Shown: piece by piece, positions 1-7,401 of the stretch
How the letters are laid out: the number at the start of each line of letters is the position of its first letter
Numbering within the stretch: the first letter of the stretch is position 1
Source of the DNA: Firm-04 sp045642925
GTDB lineage: Bacteria > Bacillota > Clostridia > Oscillospirales > Ruminococcaceae
NCBI GenBank assembly: GCA_045642925.1
Contig: JAZUJW010000010.1
Location: 1-17,809, forward strand
DNA length: 17,809 nucleotides
Direction of reading: 5' to 3'
Made by a program: the position numbers and the translations under genes
Notes under the pieces: model-generated
What the model saw: only the letters and a program-made list of their open reading frames with translations
Databases searched by the model: none
What the model was told of the DNA's origin: nothing

Positions 1-59
1 TTTCAATCGGGTACTGCATGGGGGATTGAACGAAATAAGGGAATTTCGCCGACTGCGGT
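1..59 (-). repeat. 59-bp inverted repeat, copy A (window edge)
   Basis: These 59 bases are the exact reverse complement of 4671-4729. The copy starts at the last base of the stop codon of the minus-strand gene 59-760 and runs to the window edge, so it may be longer. It contains two adjoining inverted repeats: 31-36 with 43-48 (CGAAAT/ATTTCG, 6-nt loop) and 2-8 with 24-30 (TTCAATC/GATTGAA). A further small stem (51-56 with 62-67) overlaps the stop codon. Read on the minus strand it lies just 3' of a gene, as copy B does on the plus strand. A dispersed, structured intergenic repeat acting at mRNA 3' ends fits best; no transposase is nearby. Confidence 0.85.
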
Positions 60-760
60 CAGCAGTCAGTTCCAAAAAATACTTTCGTGAAAAATCGCTC
101 CGTCTTCTCTACTCCCATCTCTTTCACAAACATCTGCGTGGAAATTCCACCCTCCGCCGCAAGATGCTTCGCATATTCCTCCGTCAGCTTCCGCTTCTCC
201 GCACACCCCCCCGCATCCAACTGCGGCAGTGCCTTCTCCATCTCTATATATGTATCCAGATTTTGCAGGAAAATCTGCTGCATCCGCTCATCCTGTTCCA
301 CCATCGTACTCTTGCAGAACATCACCGGACGCAGTGCATCAAACCACGCCGGCTTTGCCGGTACATCCGGATACTCCGCACACAGCCGATTGTTCTCCGC
401 AAATCTCGCAAGATATTCCTGATATACCGCATCCTTCTCTGCCACCAAATCGTAAAATTCCTGCAAGCAGATCCGTTTCTCCCCCATGTACATATAATCA
501 GTCGTAAACATCGGCAGATTCTTGCAGAAAGGTGTCAGCGTGAATGTGTCAAGCTGCATTTCTCCTTCGTCTGTACTCGTCATAATCAAAAGATTACCGA
601 CACCACAAACTTCATATTGCTTAACATGAAATGCCCTGCCGCCAATTTGCATTTCCTGAAATTCGCCGCACGCCTTTTCATTGACTGCATAATGCTGCCG
701 CAAACGTGCAAGACCTGCTTCCATTCGGTCTTTGAGTGCCTTCACATTTTTCTGATTCAT
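59..760 (-). CDS. Ferredoxin-dependent bilin reductase-like protein
   Basis: A 233-residue soluble protein without signal peptide or membrane segment. The open frame continues upstream to 913, but the ATG at 760 is chosen because AGGAAGG lies about 8 nt before it. Three stretches resemble the ferredoxin-dependent bilin reductase / red chlorophyll catabolite reductase superfamily: a strand ending in LPMFTTDYMYM (residues 82-92), where Asp88 falls at the place of the family's conserved active-site Asp; a middle helical part; and a C-terminus T-x2-F-V-K-x-M-G-x3-TERFF (208-224) like the end of PcyA. Known members reduce linear tetrapyrroles with ferredoxin electrons. The length (about 230-250 aa) fits. 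The call is by eye, so substrate and even family membership are uncertain. The gene is single, has its own strong promoter, and is divergent from the GH97 gene. Its last codons run into the 59-bp repeat. Confidence 0.5.
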   Translation of the reverse strand: MNQKNVKALKDRMEAGLARLRQHYAVNEKACGEFQEMQIGGRAFHVKQYEVCGVGNLLIMTSTDEGEMQLDTFTLTPFCKNLPMFTTDYMYMGEKRICLQEFYDLVAEKDAVYQEYLARFAENNRLCAEYPDVPAKPAWFDALRPVMFCKSTMVEQDERMQQIFLQNLDTYIEMEKALPQLDAGGCAEKRKLTEEYAKHLAAEGGISTQMFVKEMGVEKTERFFTKVFFGTDC

Positions 761-838
761 AATATAATCCTTCCTATCATTTGTGAAATAATGTAGATAT
801 GCCCTTTTCCGTTTTTTATTTTTCCATGAATTCCACCG

Positions 839-877
839 TTCAGACACTGCCCACATTACCGTGTAGGAATGCCTGAA
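839..877 (-). promoter_or_regulatory. Leader hairpin of the bilin reductase-like gene
   Basis: In the roughly 125-nt untranslated leader of the minus-strand gene there is a two-tier hairpin. The outer 8-bp stem pairs 839-846 with 870-877 (one G-U). An inner stem of about 6 bp encloses a small loop. It could be a cis-regulatory RNA or just an mRNA-stabilising hairpin. I do not recognise it as a known riboswitch class. Confidence 0.3.
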
Positions 878-892
878 TACAAACATATTTCG

Positions 893-921
893 ATTATAGC
901 ATAATATTGCCATTCTGTCAA
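893..921 (-). promoter_or_regulatory. Sigma-A promoter of the bilin reductase-like gene
   Basis: On the minus strand TTGACA (916-921) and TATAAT (893-898) are separated by exactly 17 nt, a full consensus match. Transcription would start near 886, giving a leader of about 125 nt. This is the strongest promoter in the window, so the gene is probably well expressed. Confidence 0.8.
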
Positions 922-1022
922 GCCGCTTTTCTGACGTTTTTATGCAAATTGTATTTATTTACGCGATTTTAGTATATATATATTAAATCTGCACATTCTC
1001 CATAAAAGATACGAATAGTGTA

Positions 1023-1051
1023 TTGAAATATCATATATAATCATTTATACT
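1023..1051 (+). promoter_or_regulatory. Sigma-A promoter of the GH97 gene
   Basis: TTGAAA (1023-1028), a 17-nt spacer and TATACT (1046-1051) lie in a very AT-rich stretch. The start would be near 1058, leaving a leader of about 140 nt before the TTG start codon. A second TATAAT at 1055-1060 has no good -35. I see no known riboswitch in the leader. Confidence 0.6.
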
Positions 1052-1196
1052 ATATATAATGTCGTAAGAAATCGGTGATGCATTTTTTTGCATTCATCCT
1101 TTTCGTGCAGGAAGACGGTAAAAATACAAGCAGATGCACTGCTGAACCGTTTGGAATGCTTTGTGCGACATGACTTATTTTTAAGGGGGAATTTAA

Positions 1197-4100
1197 TTGA
1201 ACAAGCTCCTATCCTTGGGTGTGAGTGCCGTCCTTTGCACAAGCATCCTGCTTCAGCCTGCCGATTTTTTCGGCAGCCCATCCACAACCAGAAAAGTGGA
1301 TGCCGTCACCCTCTACAATAATGCAGAGGTCGCCAATCAGGGCAGCGCGTCAGACGAAGCCGCAGTGATTCGCGGCGGCATGGCATCTGTCGAATATGAC
1401 AGTACCAGAAAGTCCGATGTTCTGCACTTACAGGGCAATTCGTTCGGTGCAGGCTGGCTTCAGCTTCCGTCCATGTTCTCGGACGGCTGCCAAAAAGGGT
1501 TCACCTTCTCCATGCGCTTCTCGCTGGACAGTACCGCCGAAAAATACACCCGTCTGTACCAGTTTTCCAGCATCGGATTCGGTACAGGCAACACCTCCAA
1601 CTTCGCTTCGCCTGATTTGTCCATTGACCTCAATGACAAAACGGCATACCGCAGCAGCGTTTTTGTCGGAAAATCCGAAGTCACGGAAAATGACGAAAAA
1701 CACCGCGCCATCTTTACCCTTTCTGCAAAGCCCGATGCCGATACATGGCATGACCTTGTGGTCGTCTATTCGCCTGACGGCTTGTCCTACTACATGGACG
1801 GCAAACTGCTGACCATTCAGGATGCTGATACACTGGATGCCGCCTTGAACAGCCTGTTCGCAGACAAGGTGCTTTCCAGCTATACCTACAACAGCATCGG
1901 TCACTCCCTGTACACTGACCACGATTTGCAGGCGAAAATTGATGATGTTGCATTCTACAACTACGCACTGACCGCTTCACAGGTCAAAGACCTCCCCGAT
2001 GATGCAAAGTATCTCTACACCTTTGAGTCGGACACCATCAAAGAAGGAGAAGCGCTTCCCGAACAGGAAACCACCATTTCGCTGGAAGGAAAACAACTCA
2101 ACAGTCTGCCCGAACTGGAAACTTCTTCGCCTGACGGCACGCTGACCACAAAATTCTGGGTAGACGGCAGCGGCAGTTATTACTATTCCGCATACAAAAT
2201 CAGCGGCGGCACAATGGGAACAGTCATTGAACCTTCCCGTCTTGGACTTATCACCACCACGGAAAATCTCTCCAACGGCTTCCCGCAGCAAGCACCTGCC
2301 GCAACCACACAGGTCATTGATGAAAAATATACGATGCCATACGGCAAACACAGCACATACCACAACCACTGCAACGAAATTTCCTTCCCGCTGACAAAAG
2401 GTGACAGTGTGCTGACCGTTACCATGCGTGTTTATGATGACGGCATCGGCTACCGCTATAACCTCAATCACGGCGCTTCCATCAAAGAAGAAGCAAGCCA
2501 ATTGATTTTCCCTGAAAACAGCGTTTTCTGGGGCAACTGGCCGAATGCGACCTATGAATGGGATATGGTGGAAATTTCCACACAGAAGCTTACCGAAGCG
2601 TTTGCGGATTATTCCGTTCCGTTCACAGGCAAAGTCGCAAACCGCTACTGGGTTCTCGCATCCGAAGCCAATGTGTTCAATGAAGCAGACCCCTACTGTG
2701 CAGGTGCGCTTTGCACATCGGGCGGTTCGCGTGCATTGAGATGGAAGTTCGGTGTCAAGGAAGACGGTGTCACCATGTCAAACGCCTTCAAAACGCCATG
2801 GAGAGCAACCGTCATTTCCGATTCCCTTGACGGCATGGCTTCCAGTGACCTCATTCTCAACCTGAACCCGCCCTCTGTTCTGGACGACATCAGTTGGGTA
2901 AAACCGGGCAAAGTTGCATGGTCATGGTGGAGCAGCGGCGGTGACTCCCCTGTTGAATACCATATGCAGAAAGAATACATCGACTTTGCTGCTGACAATG
3001 GCTGGGACTATGTCTGTGTAGACTTCGGCTGGGCACTCTGGGATAACAGTGCTGACAAAATCAAGGAGCTTTGCGATTATGGTGCAGAGCGCGGCATTGG
3101 CATTTATCTCTGGTACGGTGTCAATAACAGCGGACACTCCGGCTACAAGGACAGCGCAGGACATCCTGCATATCCTTACTACTCCCTCCTTGACGAAGAA
3201 ACGATCGTGCGTGAATTTGAACGCATCAGCGCACTGGGTGTCAAGGGTGTCAAGGTTGACTACTACGAAAGTGATACCAAAGAAACCATGCGGCAGATGT
3301 ATCTCTGCATGAACATTGCCGCAAAAAATCATCTCATGGTACTGTTCCACGGCTGTACCTGTCCCCGCGGCGAAAGCAGAACGTATCCGAATATTGTATC
3401 CTATGAAGCAATCAACGGTTCGGAATACTACAAATGGTTCACTTCGCCATCTCTGCAAAACCGTGTTTCCTACACATTCACAAGAAATGTGGTTGGTTCG
3501 GCAGATTTCACGCCGACAGGTATTCCTATCTATGGCATTGGTGCGACCGCAGGCTTTGCGCTGGCAGACGTTGTGACCATCGAATCGGGTGTACAGCATT
3601 TCGCACATTCTGTTTACACCTATGAAGGCAACCCTGCACTGCCTTTGCTGAATGATATTCCTGTCACATGGGATGGAATGCGTGTACTGGACGGTTATCC
3701 GATGCAGTTCAATGTGACCGCCCGCAGAAAGGGCAATAACTGGTATGTCGGCGCATCGACCATTTCCAAGCGTGATATTGAAATCAAGCTTTCTGATTTG
3801 GTAGAGGATGACGGGCCGTATAATGCGTACATTTTCGGTGACAATGCCGACGGCAGTGCGCTGAAAGTGACGGTGCTGAACAATCTGACATCTTCCAGCA
3901 CCATCAAGCAGTCTCTGCTGGCAAACGGCGGCTGTGTTATCAAAATCACGAAGGGCACGATGAAGCTGACCACGCCGTACTCCAATTATGTGTTCTATGA
4001 AGCAGAAAACGGCAAGCTTTCGGGACAGGCAAGCATTACATCGGGCAAGGATGCAAAATACTGTTCGGGCGCGGCATATGTCGGGTATGTAGGCGGCAAT

Positions 4101-4580
4101 GCGAACAACTATGTGACGATTGAAAATGTGAATGCGCCTGCTGACGGTGAATTTGACCTGCGTATTTACTATGTTTCGGGTGAAACGAGAAGCTTGAAGG
4201 TAGATGTGAATGGTGGATTTGCTGCAAAGATTGACGGATGCTATGCAAACAAGGGTGACTGGCAGGGCATTCGTGCAGTGACGACGACAGTGAAGCTGAA
4301 AAAGGGCAGCAACACCATCAAGCTATACAATGACAGTAGTTATGGCCCTTCCATTGACCGTATTGCGCTTGCGCTGCCGGCAGATGATGAAGACATTCTG
4401 TATGGAGATGTGACGCAGGATGGTGCAGTAGATGCGAGAGATCTGGCGATGCTGAAGCAAGGGATACTGAAATCTTTTGCGGACAAGCAGGCAGAAAAAG
4501 CGGCAGATTTCAACATGGATGGCAAAGTTGACGCAGCGGATGCGAAGAGTCTGGCGATATTCCTGACCGTACAGACATAA
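1197..4580 (+). CDS. Secreted LamG-GH97-CBM-dockerin glycosidase
   Basis: A 1127-residue secreted enzyme. It starts with TTG at 1197, chosen because AAGGGGGA ends 6 nt before it and a signal peptide follows directly. Domains: signal peptide to about 30; LamG/concanavalin-like domain about 37-278; GH97 about 290-930; CBM6/35-like about 931-1058; dockerin 1066-1127 with two Ca-binding loops (DVTQDGAVDARD and DFNMDGKVDAAD). In GH97, Asp688 in GVKVDYY fits the nucleophile of retaining members, and Glu737 in SYEAINGSEYYKW fits the acid/base; these enzymes act on alpha-linked galactosides or glucosides. Inverting SusB-type members lack that Asp, so an alpha-galactosidase-like activity is more likely. 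The dockerin implies docking to a cohesin scaffold such as the one at 16267. It is monocistronic, with no clear U-rich terminator; a hairpin array follows. Confidence 0.92.
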   Translation: MNKLLSLGVSAVLCTSILLQPADFFGSPSTTRKVDAVTLYNNAEVANQGSASDEAAVIRGGMASVEYDSTRKSDVLHLQGNSFGAGWLQLPSMFSDGCQKGFTFSMRFSLDSTAEKYTRLYQFSSIGFGTGNTSNFASPDLSIDLNDKTAYRSSVFVGKSEVTENDEKHRAIFTLSAKPDADTWHDLVVVYSPDGLSYYMDGKLLTIQDADTLDAALNSLFADKVLSSYTYNSIGHSLYTDHDLQAKIDDVAFYNYALTASQVKDLPDDAKYLYTFESDTIKEGEALPEQETTISLEGKQLNSLPELETSSPDGTLTTKFWVDGSGSYYYSAYKISGGTMGTVIEPSRLGLITTTENLSNGFPQQAPAATTQVIDEKYTMPYGKHSTYHNHCNEISFPLTKGDSVLTVTMRVYDDGIGYRYNLNHGASIKEEASQLIFPENSVFWGNWPNATYEWDMVEISTQKLTEAFADYSVPFTGKVANRYWVLASEANVFNEADPYCAGALCTSGGSRALRWKFGVKEDGVTMSNAFKTPWRATVISDSLDGMASSDLILNLNPPSVLDDISWVKPGKVAWSWWSSGGDSPVEYHMQKEYIDFAADNGWDYVCVDFGWALWDNSADKIKELCDYGAERGIGIYLWYGVNNSGHSGYKDSAGHPAYPYYSLLDEETIVREFERISALGVKGVKVDYYESDTKETMRQMYLCMNIAAKNHLMVLFHGCTCPRGESRTYPNIVSYEAINGSEYYKWFTSPSLQNRVSYTFTRNVVGSADFTPTGIPIYGIGATAGFALADVVTIESGVQHFAHSVYTYEGNPALPLLNDIPVTWDGMRVLDGYPMQFNVTARRKGNNWYVGASTISKRDIEIKLSDLVEDDGPYNAYIFGDNADGSALKVTVLNNLTSSSTIKQSLLANGGCVIKITKGTMKLTTPYSNYVFYEAENGKLSGQASITSGKDAKYCSGAAYVGYVGGNANNYVTIENVNAPADGEFDLRIYYVSGETRSLKVDVNGGFAAKIDGCYANKGDWQGIRAVTTTVKLKKGSNTIKLYNDSSYGPSIDRIALALPADDEDILYGDVTQDGAVDARDLAMLKQGILKSFADKQAEKAADFNMDGKVDAADAKSLAIFLTVQT

Positions 4581-4602
4581 GCGGCTATTTTATTGAGGAT
4601 TC

Positions 4603-4773
4603 CAAAGGGAATTGATTCCCTTTGACCAGAGGCAACGCCTCTGGACGCTAACAGACTGCTTGCAGTCTGCACCGCAGTCGGCGAAATTCCCTTATTTCGT
4701 TCAATCCCCCATGCAGTACCCGATTGAAAGACAAAGAGGCAAGAGAACCGGTAATCGTAGTTCTCTTGCCTCT
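4603..4773. repeat. Hairpin array 3' of the GH97 gene
   Basis: Six inverted repeats follow each other in 171 bp: 4603-4624 (9-bp stem, TTGA loop), 4626-4644 (8-bp stem, 3-nt loop), 4652-4669 (8-bp stem, 2-nt loop), 4682-4699 and 4700-4728 (both inside the 59-bp repeat), and 4735-4773 (14-bp perfect stem, 11-nt loop). None is followed by a proper T-run, so they are not classical terminators. They look like a composite structured intergenic repeat that may cap or stabilise the convergent transcripts. Confidence 0.8.
4671..4729 (+). repeat. 59-bp inverted repeat, copy B
   Basis: Exact reverse complement of 1-59. It lies about 90 nt after the GH97 stop codon inside the hairpin array. Identity over all 59 bases implies recent copying or selection on the sequence itself. 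On the far side (4670) the match stops; the other end may go on beyond the window start. Confidence 0.9.
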
Positions 4774-4967
4774 AAATTTATGTCGGGGACTGCACTGGGG
4801 GCACCCCTTAATAGGGTTTCCCCAGACCCCCTCCTGATTATTTTTGACGAAACAGGGGTGTTTCGCCCCCTGCGGAGCGCGACCAGAGCCCCTGCCCCTG
4901 CACTCTGCGATTTTTTGAAAAAAATCGAGTAAAACTTTCATTTCGCTTCGCGGGTGTTGCCGCTTTG
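4774..4967. repeat. GC-rich intergenic repeat-like stretch between convergent genes
   Basis: No gene is seen between the hairpin array and the serpin stop. The stretch has runs of G and C that form further stems: 4795-4800 with 4820-4825 (CTGGGG/CCCCAG, nested inner stem), 4853-4858 with 4867-4872 (CAGGGG/CCCCTG), and 4908-4915 with 4920-4927 (CGATTTTT/AAAAATCG). The last one is the likeliest transcription end for the minus-strand serpin. The base composition is unlike the flanking genes and resembles intergenic repeats common in Ruminococcus genomes (recollection, not checked). Confidence 0.55.
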
Positions 4968-6233
4968 TTATGACGCTTGCTGCATCGTTCCAATAAATAC
5001 CGGAATCTTCGCATCCATGTCCATGATAATATATATGAACGGTCGATTCAAAAATACACACAGACCGGAATCACTGCTTTCTGCACAGCTTTCAACAGCG
5101 TCCGTTGCAGCCGTTGCCTTCGTCTCGTCTTCATTCATTTCAATGACAGTCTTGTGCTTCACATAATCAAAGTGCAGCGGCGTTTCTGCCAGTGCCGAAA
5201 AATCTGCACTCTCCGTAAACATCGCTTTCAGTCCCATATCACCCAGAATATCATTCATATTCAAATCTGTTTCATTCTTGAACTTCGGAAGCCTTACACT
5301 GACCTTATATGATTTCCGATTGAGAAGCATTTCCCGCAAAGATTCTCCCGTCAGCGTTTCTGCATATTCTGCAACTGTCATCTCCTCAGGAGGCAAAATG
5401 CCAACAAATGCGTAAGAACCATCGTATGACTTCAAGAAGCCGACAGCACCATCCTGTTCTAAATAGTCATATTCATCCGATGTCATCATCTGCACAGTTT
5501 CTCCGCCGCGAACACCTTCAAATAATGCGGAAATTGTATCCTCCTTCTTGAACGGCTCTGCCCACTTCGCATCAAAGCATACTGCATTCAACAGCACGAT
5601 CAGCGCATCTGCATCCATCGAATCCAACATATTCGGAATCATACCATCAGTATTTTTTTTCACAAATTGATTGACTTCATCAACCGTTTTTGAACAAATA
5701 TCAGTCTGAAAAGCGCTCGCCTTGAAAAATACATCATTGCGGACAAGAAAATCATCCTTGATTCCCTGAATAGTATCATCGATCCAGATGCCGTTTGCAG
5801 TGTTCAGTTTGCAATTTTTCGAATCCGGCTGATTTATGCGCCAATCCTTATAGCAGGCATTCATGTCATCCAGCGTAATTTTGCCTTGCCCAAGTACCTG
5901 TTCAAATTCCTCGCGTGTGTCATTTGCCGCACCGTTTCCAACCATTGCAAGCGCCATTGACATGGAATACGACGAAAGCATTATGTTTTCTTCTGCATTG
6001 TTTTTCAGCGCCGAACGTAACAAATCCACAGCAAATTGATACTGCGCTTCGAAAAAAGCAATGTTCTGCGAATATTCAACATCCTCATAGTCAAAGGATG
6101 CTTTTGCTTGGGTGGAAGGTTCCAGCGAATTTTCTATTGCACCGTTGCCACAGCCTGTCACGTTGCCACAGCCTGTCAGCATTGCCGCTGAAAGCATAAT
6201 TGCACTTATTTTCTGTAAATATGTTTTTTTCAT
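4968..6233 (-). CDS. Lipoprotein serpin (serine protease inhibitor)
   Basis: A 421-residue serpin anchored outside the cell as a lipoprotein. The ATG at 6233 is chosen over a GTG at 6251 because AGAAGGA lies between them at proper spacing. The signal peptide ends in the lipobox LTGC (Cys22); a second one, VTGC (Cys28), follows because of an 18-bp tandem duplication. The serpin fold spans about 50-421. The hinge NEDETKATAAT (residues 367-377) has Thr at P14 and small residues at P12-P9, as in inhibitory serpins. By counting, P1 is near Ala384, suggesting targets of elastase type. The loop is a few residues longer than in alpha-1-antitrypsin and has Cys383 and Cys392. Serpins from the related Eubacterium siraeum (siropins) inhibit neutrophil elastase. 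Probable role: protecting surface proteins from host or rival proteases. It has no dockerin. Confidence 0.93.
   Translation of the reverse strand: MKKTYLQKISAIMLSAAMLTGCGNVTGCGNGAIENSLEPSTQAKASFDYEDVEYSQNIAFFEAQYQFAVDLLRSALKNNAEENIMLSSYSMSMALAMVGNGAANDTREEFEQVLGQGKITLDDMNACYKDWRINQPDSKNCKLNTANGIWIDDTIQGIKDDFLVRNDVFFKASAFQTDICSKTVDEVNQFVKKNTDGMIPNMLDSMDADALIVLLNAVCFDAKWAEPFKKEDTISALFEGVRGGETVQMMTSDEYDYLEQDGAVGFLKSYDGSYAFVGILPPEEMTVAEYAETLTGESLREMLLNRKSYKVSVRLPKFKNETDLNMNDILGDMGLKAMFTESADFSALAETPLHFDYVKHKTVIEMNEDETKATAATDAVESCAESSDSGLCVFLNRPFIYIIMDMDAKIPVFIGTMQQAS
6143..6178 (-). repeat. 18-bp perfect tandem duplication at the serpin lipobox
   Basis: Two identical 18-bp units (6143-6160 and 6161-6178) encode a repeated TGCGN(V) segment. 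The result is two possible lipidation cysteines, Cys22 and Cys28, in frame. It looks like a recent replication-slippage event. Confidence 0.9.
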
Positions 6234-6285
6234 ATGAATTCCTTCTTTCACAAATGATTAATTGCGGGTGTTTTGGAATAATCAT

Positions 6286-6314
6286 ATTATAACAAACACA
6301 AAACATAAATGCAA
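6286..6314 (-). promoter_or_regulatory. Promoter of the serpin gene
   Basis: On the minus strand a perfect TATAAT (6286-6291) stands 17 nt from TTGCAT (6309-6314), a weak -35. The leader would be about 50 nt. The -10 is convincing, the -35 only partly so. Confidence 0.5.
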
Positions 6315-6374
6315 TGAACAGCACAAGACATTTTGATTACAATATCATGACAAGCAGTGAATATCTGTAAACAA

Positions 6375-7145
6375 TCACTTTTTTTTGGTTCCGTTCTCTT
6401 TCTTGATTCCATAAATCAGAAATATGATGCCCCACACAAAAAACATAATCGGAAACACAAGAGAACCGCTGTTTTCACCGCTGATATATTTTTTTACGTA
6501 TTCTTCAGCGGTGCAAAACTGATTGATGGAAGTATCAAAGGAATTGACAGCTTCGGCAATAAACTGATTGTTTCCGATTTTTGCTGCAAAGGTGATCGGT
6601 TCGTTATTTTTCAGACAATAAAATGAATAACGCGTATTATTCCATTCCAATTGATTTCCTTCCGGATAATAGTAAAAATCAATTTCGGTCATGCTTTTCT
6701 TGGATTCCTGACATACTTTCGAGAGATTCATGCACTCGCTGATGTCGAATTGCTCCATTGGAAACGGAATATCACCATAAAGATAAAATTTCGGTGAAGA
6801 TACGGTCGCAGTCGGATTTTCTACATCCATCCAATCACCGCTGAATTCTCTCTTTTTGTCTGGTTTTAATTTTTGATAGCTTTCTTTTTCTCCGCAAATA
6901 TAGAGCATGGTATCCGGCTGAAAGAAATCATAGGGGTCTTTTACGGGTTCGCCGGTCAATACGGCATTTTCGACCAGATAACCCTGCGGTTCTCCTGCCA
7001 GTGCATCACGCAGTTCCGCTTCTGTGGAAATAATCGGTATCGACTGCATGGTCCGGAGCTGTTTGTTGGCATCTTTTCTGGCGTAAATAAAGGATATCAC
7101 CGTCATAGCGCCGCACACGACCGCAGCAATGAAAAATTTGTTCAT
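6375..7145 (-). CDS. Unrecognised protein with N- and C-terminal membrane segments
   Basis: A 256-residue protein. The ATG at 7145 is chosen over the longer open frame because AGGAGA lies about 9 nt upstream. One hydrophobic segment lies at residues about 3-20 and a second at about 230-248, the latter followed by a basic tail (KKENGTKKK). The roughly 200 residues between them are predicted to be one soluble domain with many beta-strand-like stretches, three Cys and a WMDVENP motif. The layout (TM, beta-rich domain, TM) and the start AVLTGEPVKD recall GIDE/BAM-type domains of bacterial relatives of mitochondrial MUL1, but the likeness is weak and I assign no function. It is transcribed toward the serpin, which begins about 140 nt further on with its own promoter, so they may be separate units. 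Confidence 0.75.
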   Translation of the reverse strand: MNKFFIAAVVCGAMTVISFIYARKDANKQLRTMQSIPIISTEAELRDALAGEPQGYLVENAVLTGEPVKDPYDFFQPDTMLYICGEKESYQKLKPDKKREFSGDWMDVENPTATVSSPKFYLYGDIPFPMEQFDISECMNLSKVCQESKKSMTEIDFYYYPEGNQLEWNNTRYSFYCLKNNEPITFAAKIGNNQFIAEAVNSFDTSINQFCTAEEYVKKYISGENSGSLVFPIMFFVWGIIFLIYGIKKENGTKKK

Positions 7146-7205
7146 ATGGAATTCTCTCCTATCAAAATATTGATTCCCTTCTTGCATCAAAAAGGAATTG
7201 AACTC

Positions 7206-7238
7206 ATTATAGCACAACCACCCGAAAAAGAAAAGAAT
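7206..7238 (-). promoter_or_regulatory. Extended -10 promoter of the two-TM protein gene
   Basis: TGC directly before TATAAT (7206-7211, minus strand) makes an extended -10 element. A -35 is poor at the usual spacing, as often seen with extended -10 sites. It lies in the 256-nt gap shared with the divergent GGDEF gene. Confidence 0.45.
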
Positions 7239-7334
7239 ATGTCTGCATTTTTATGTTGTTGTGAACACTATATGAACACTTGCACATAAAATAGTTCACG
7301 ATAGGAGAAAAATTATAAAATTCATGAAAAATAC

Positions 7335-7363
7335 TTGAATTGATAGAACACCTATGTTATAAT
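7335..7363 (+). promoter_or_regulatory. Promoter of the 7-TM diguanylate cyclase gene
   Basis: TTGAAT (7335-7340), 17-nt spacer, TATAAT (7358-7363) preceded by TG at the extended -10 position. The start would be near 7370, leaving a short leader with AGGAGGTG at 7387-7394, 7 nt before the ATG. Confidence 0.7.
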
Positions 7364-7401
7364 AAAAATGCAAATTAGTCAATGTGAGGAGGTGAAGCGG
7401 T

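Noticed and set aside
26..796. 256-codon plus-strand frame opposite the bilin reductase-like gene
   Set aside because: Its His/Leu/Arg-rich product has no domain-like pattern, while the opposite strand has a consensus promoter, ribosome site and family-like motifs.
2922..3608. 228-codon minus-strand frame inside the GH97 gene
   Set aside because: It overlaps the GH97 catalytic core and shows no start signal or domain.
1..4729. Composite transposon bounded by the 59-bp inverted repeats
   Set aside because: No transposase or integrase lies between them, no target-site duplication can be seen, and the repeats have hairpin structure at gene 3' ends.
6234..6251. Earlier GTG start for the serpin
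   Set aside because: The six extra codons contain the ribosome binding site of the ATG at 6233, which directly opens a good lipoprotein signal peptide.
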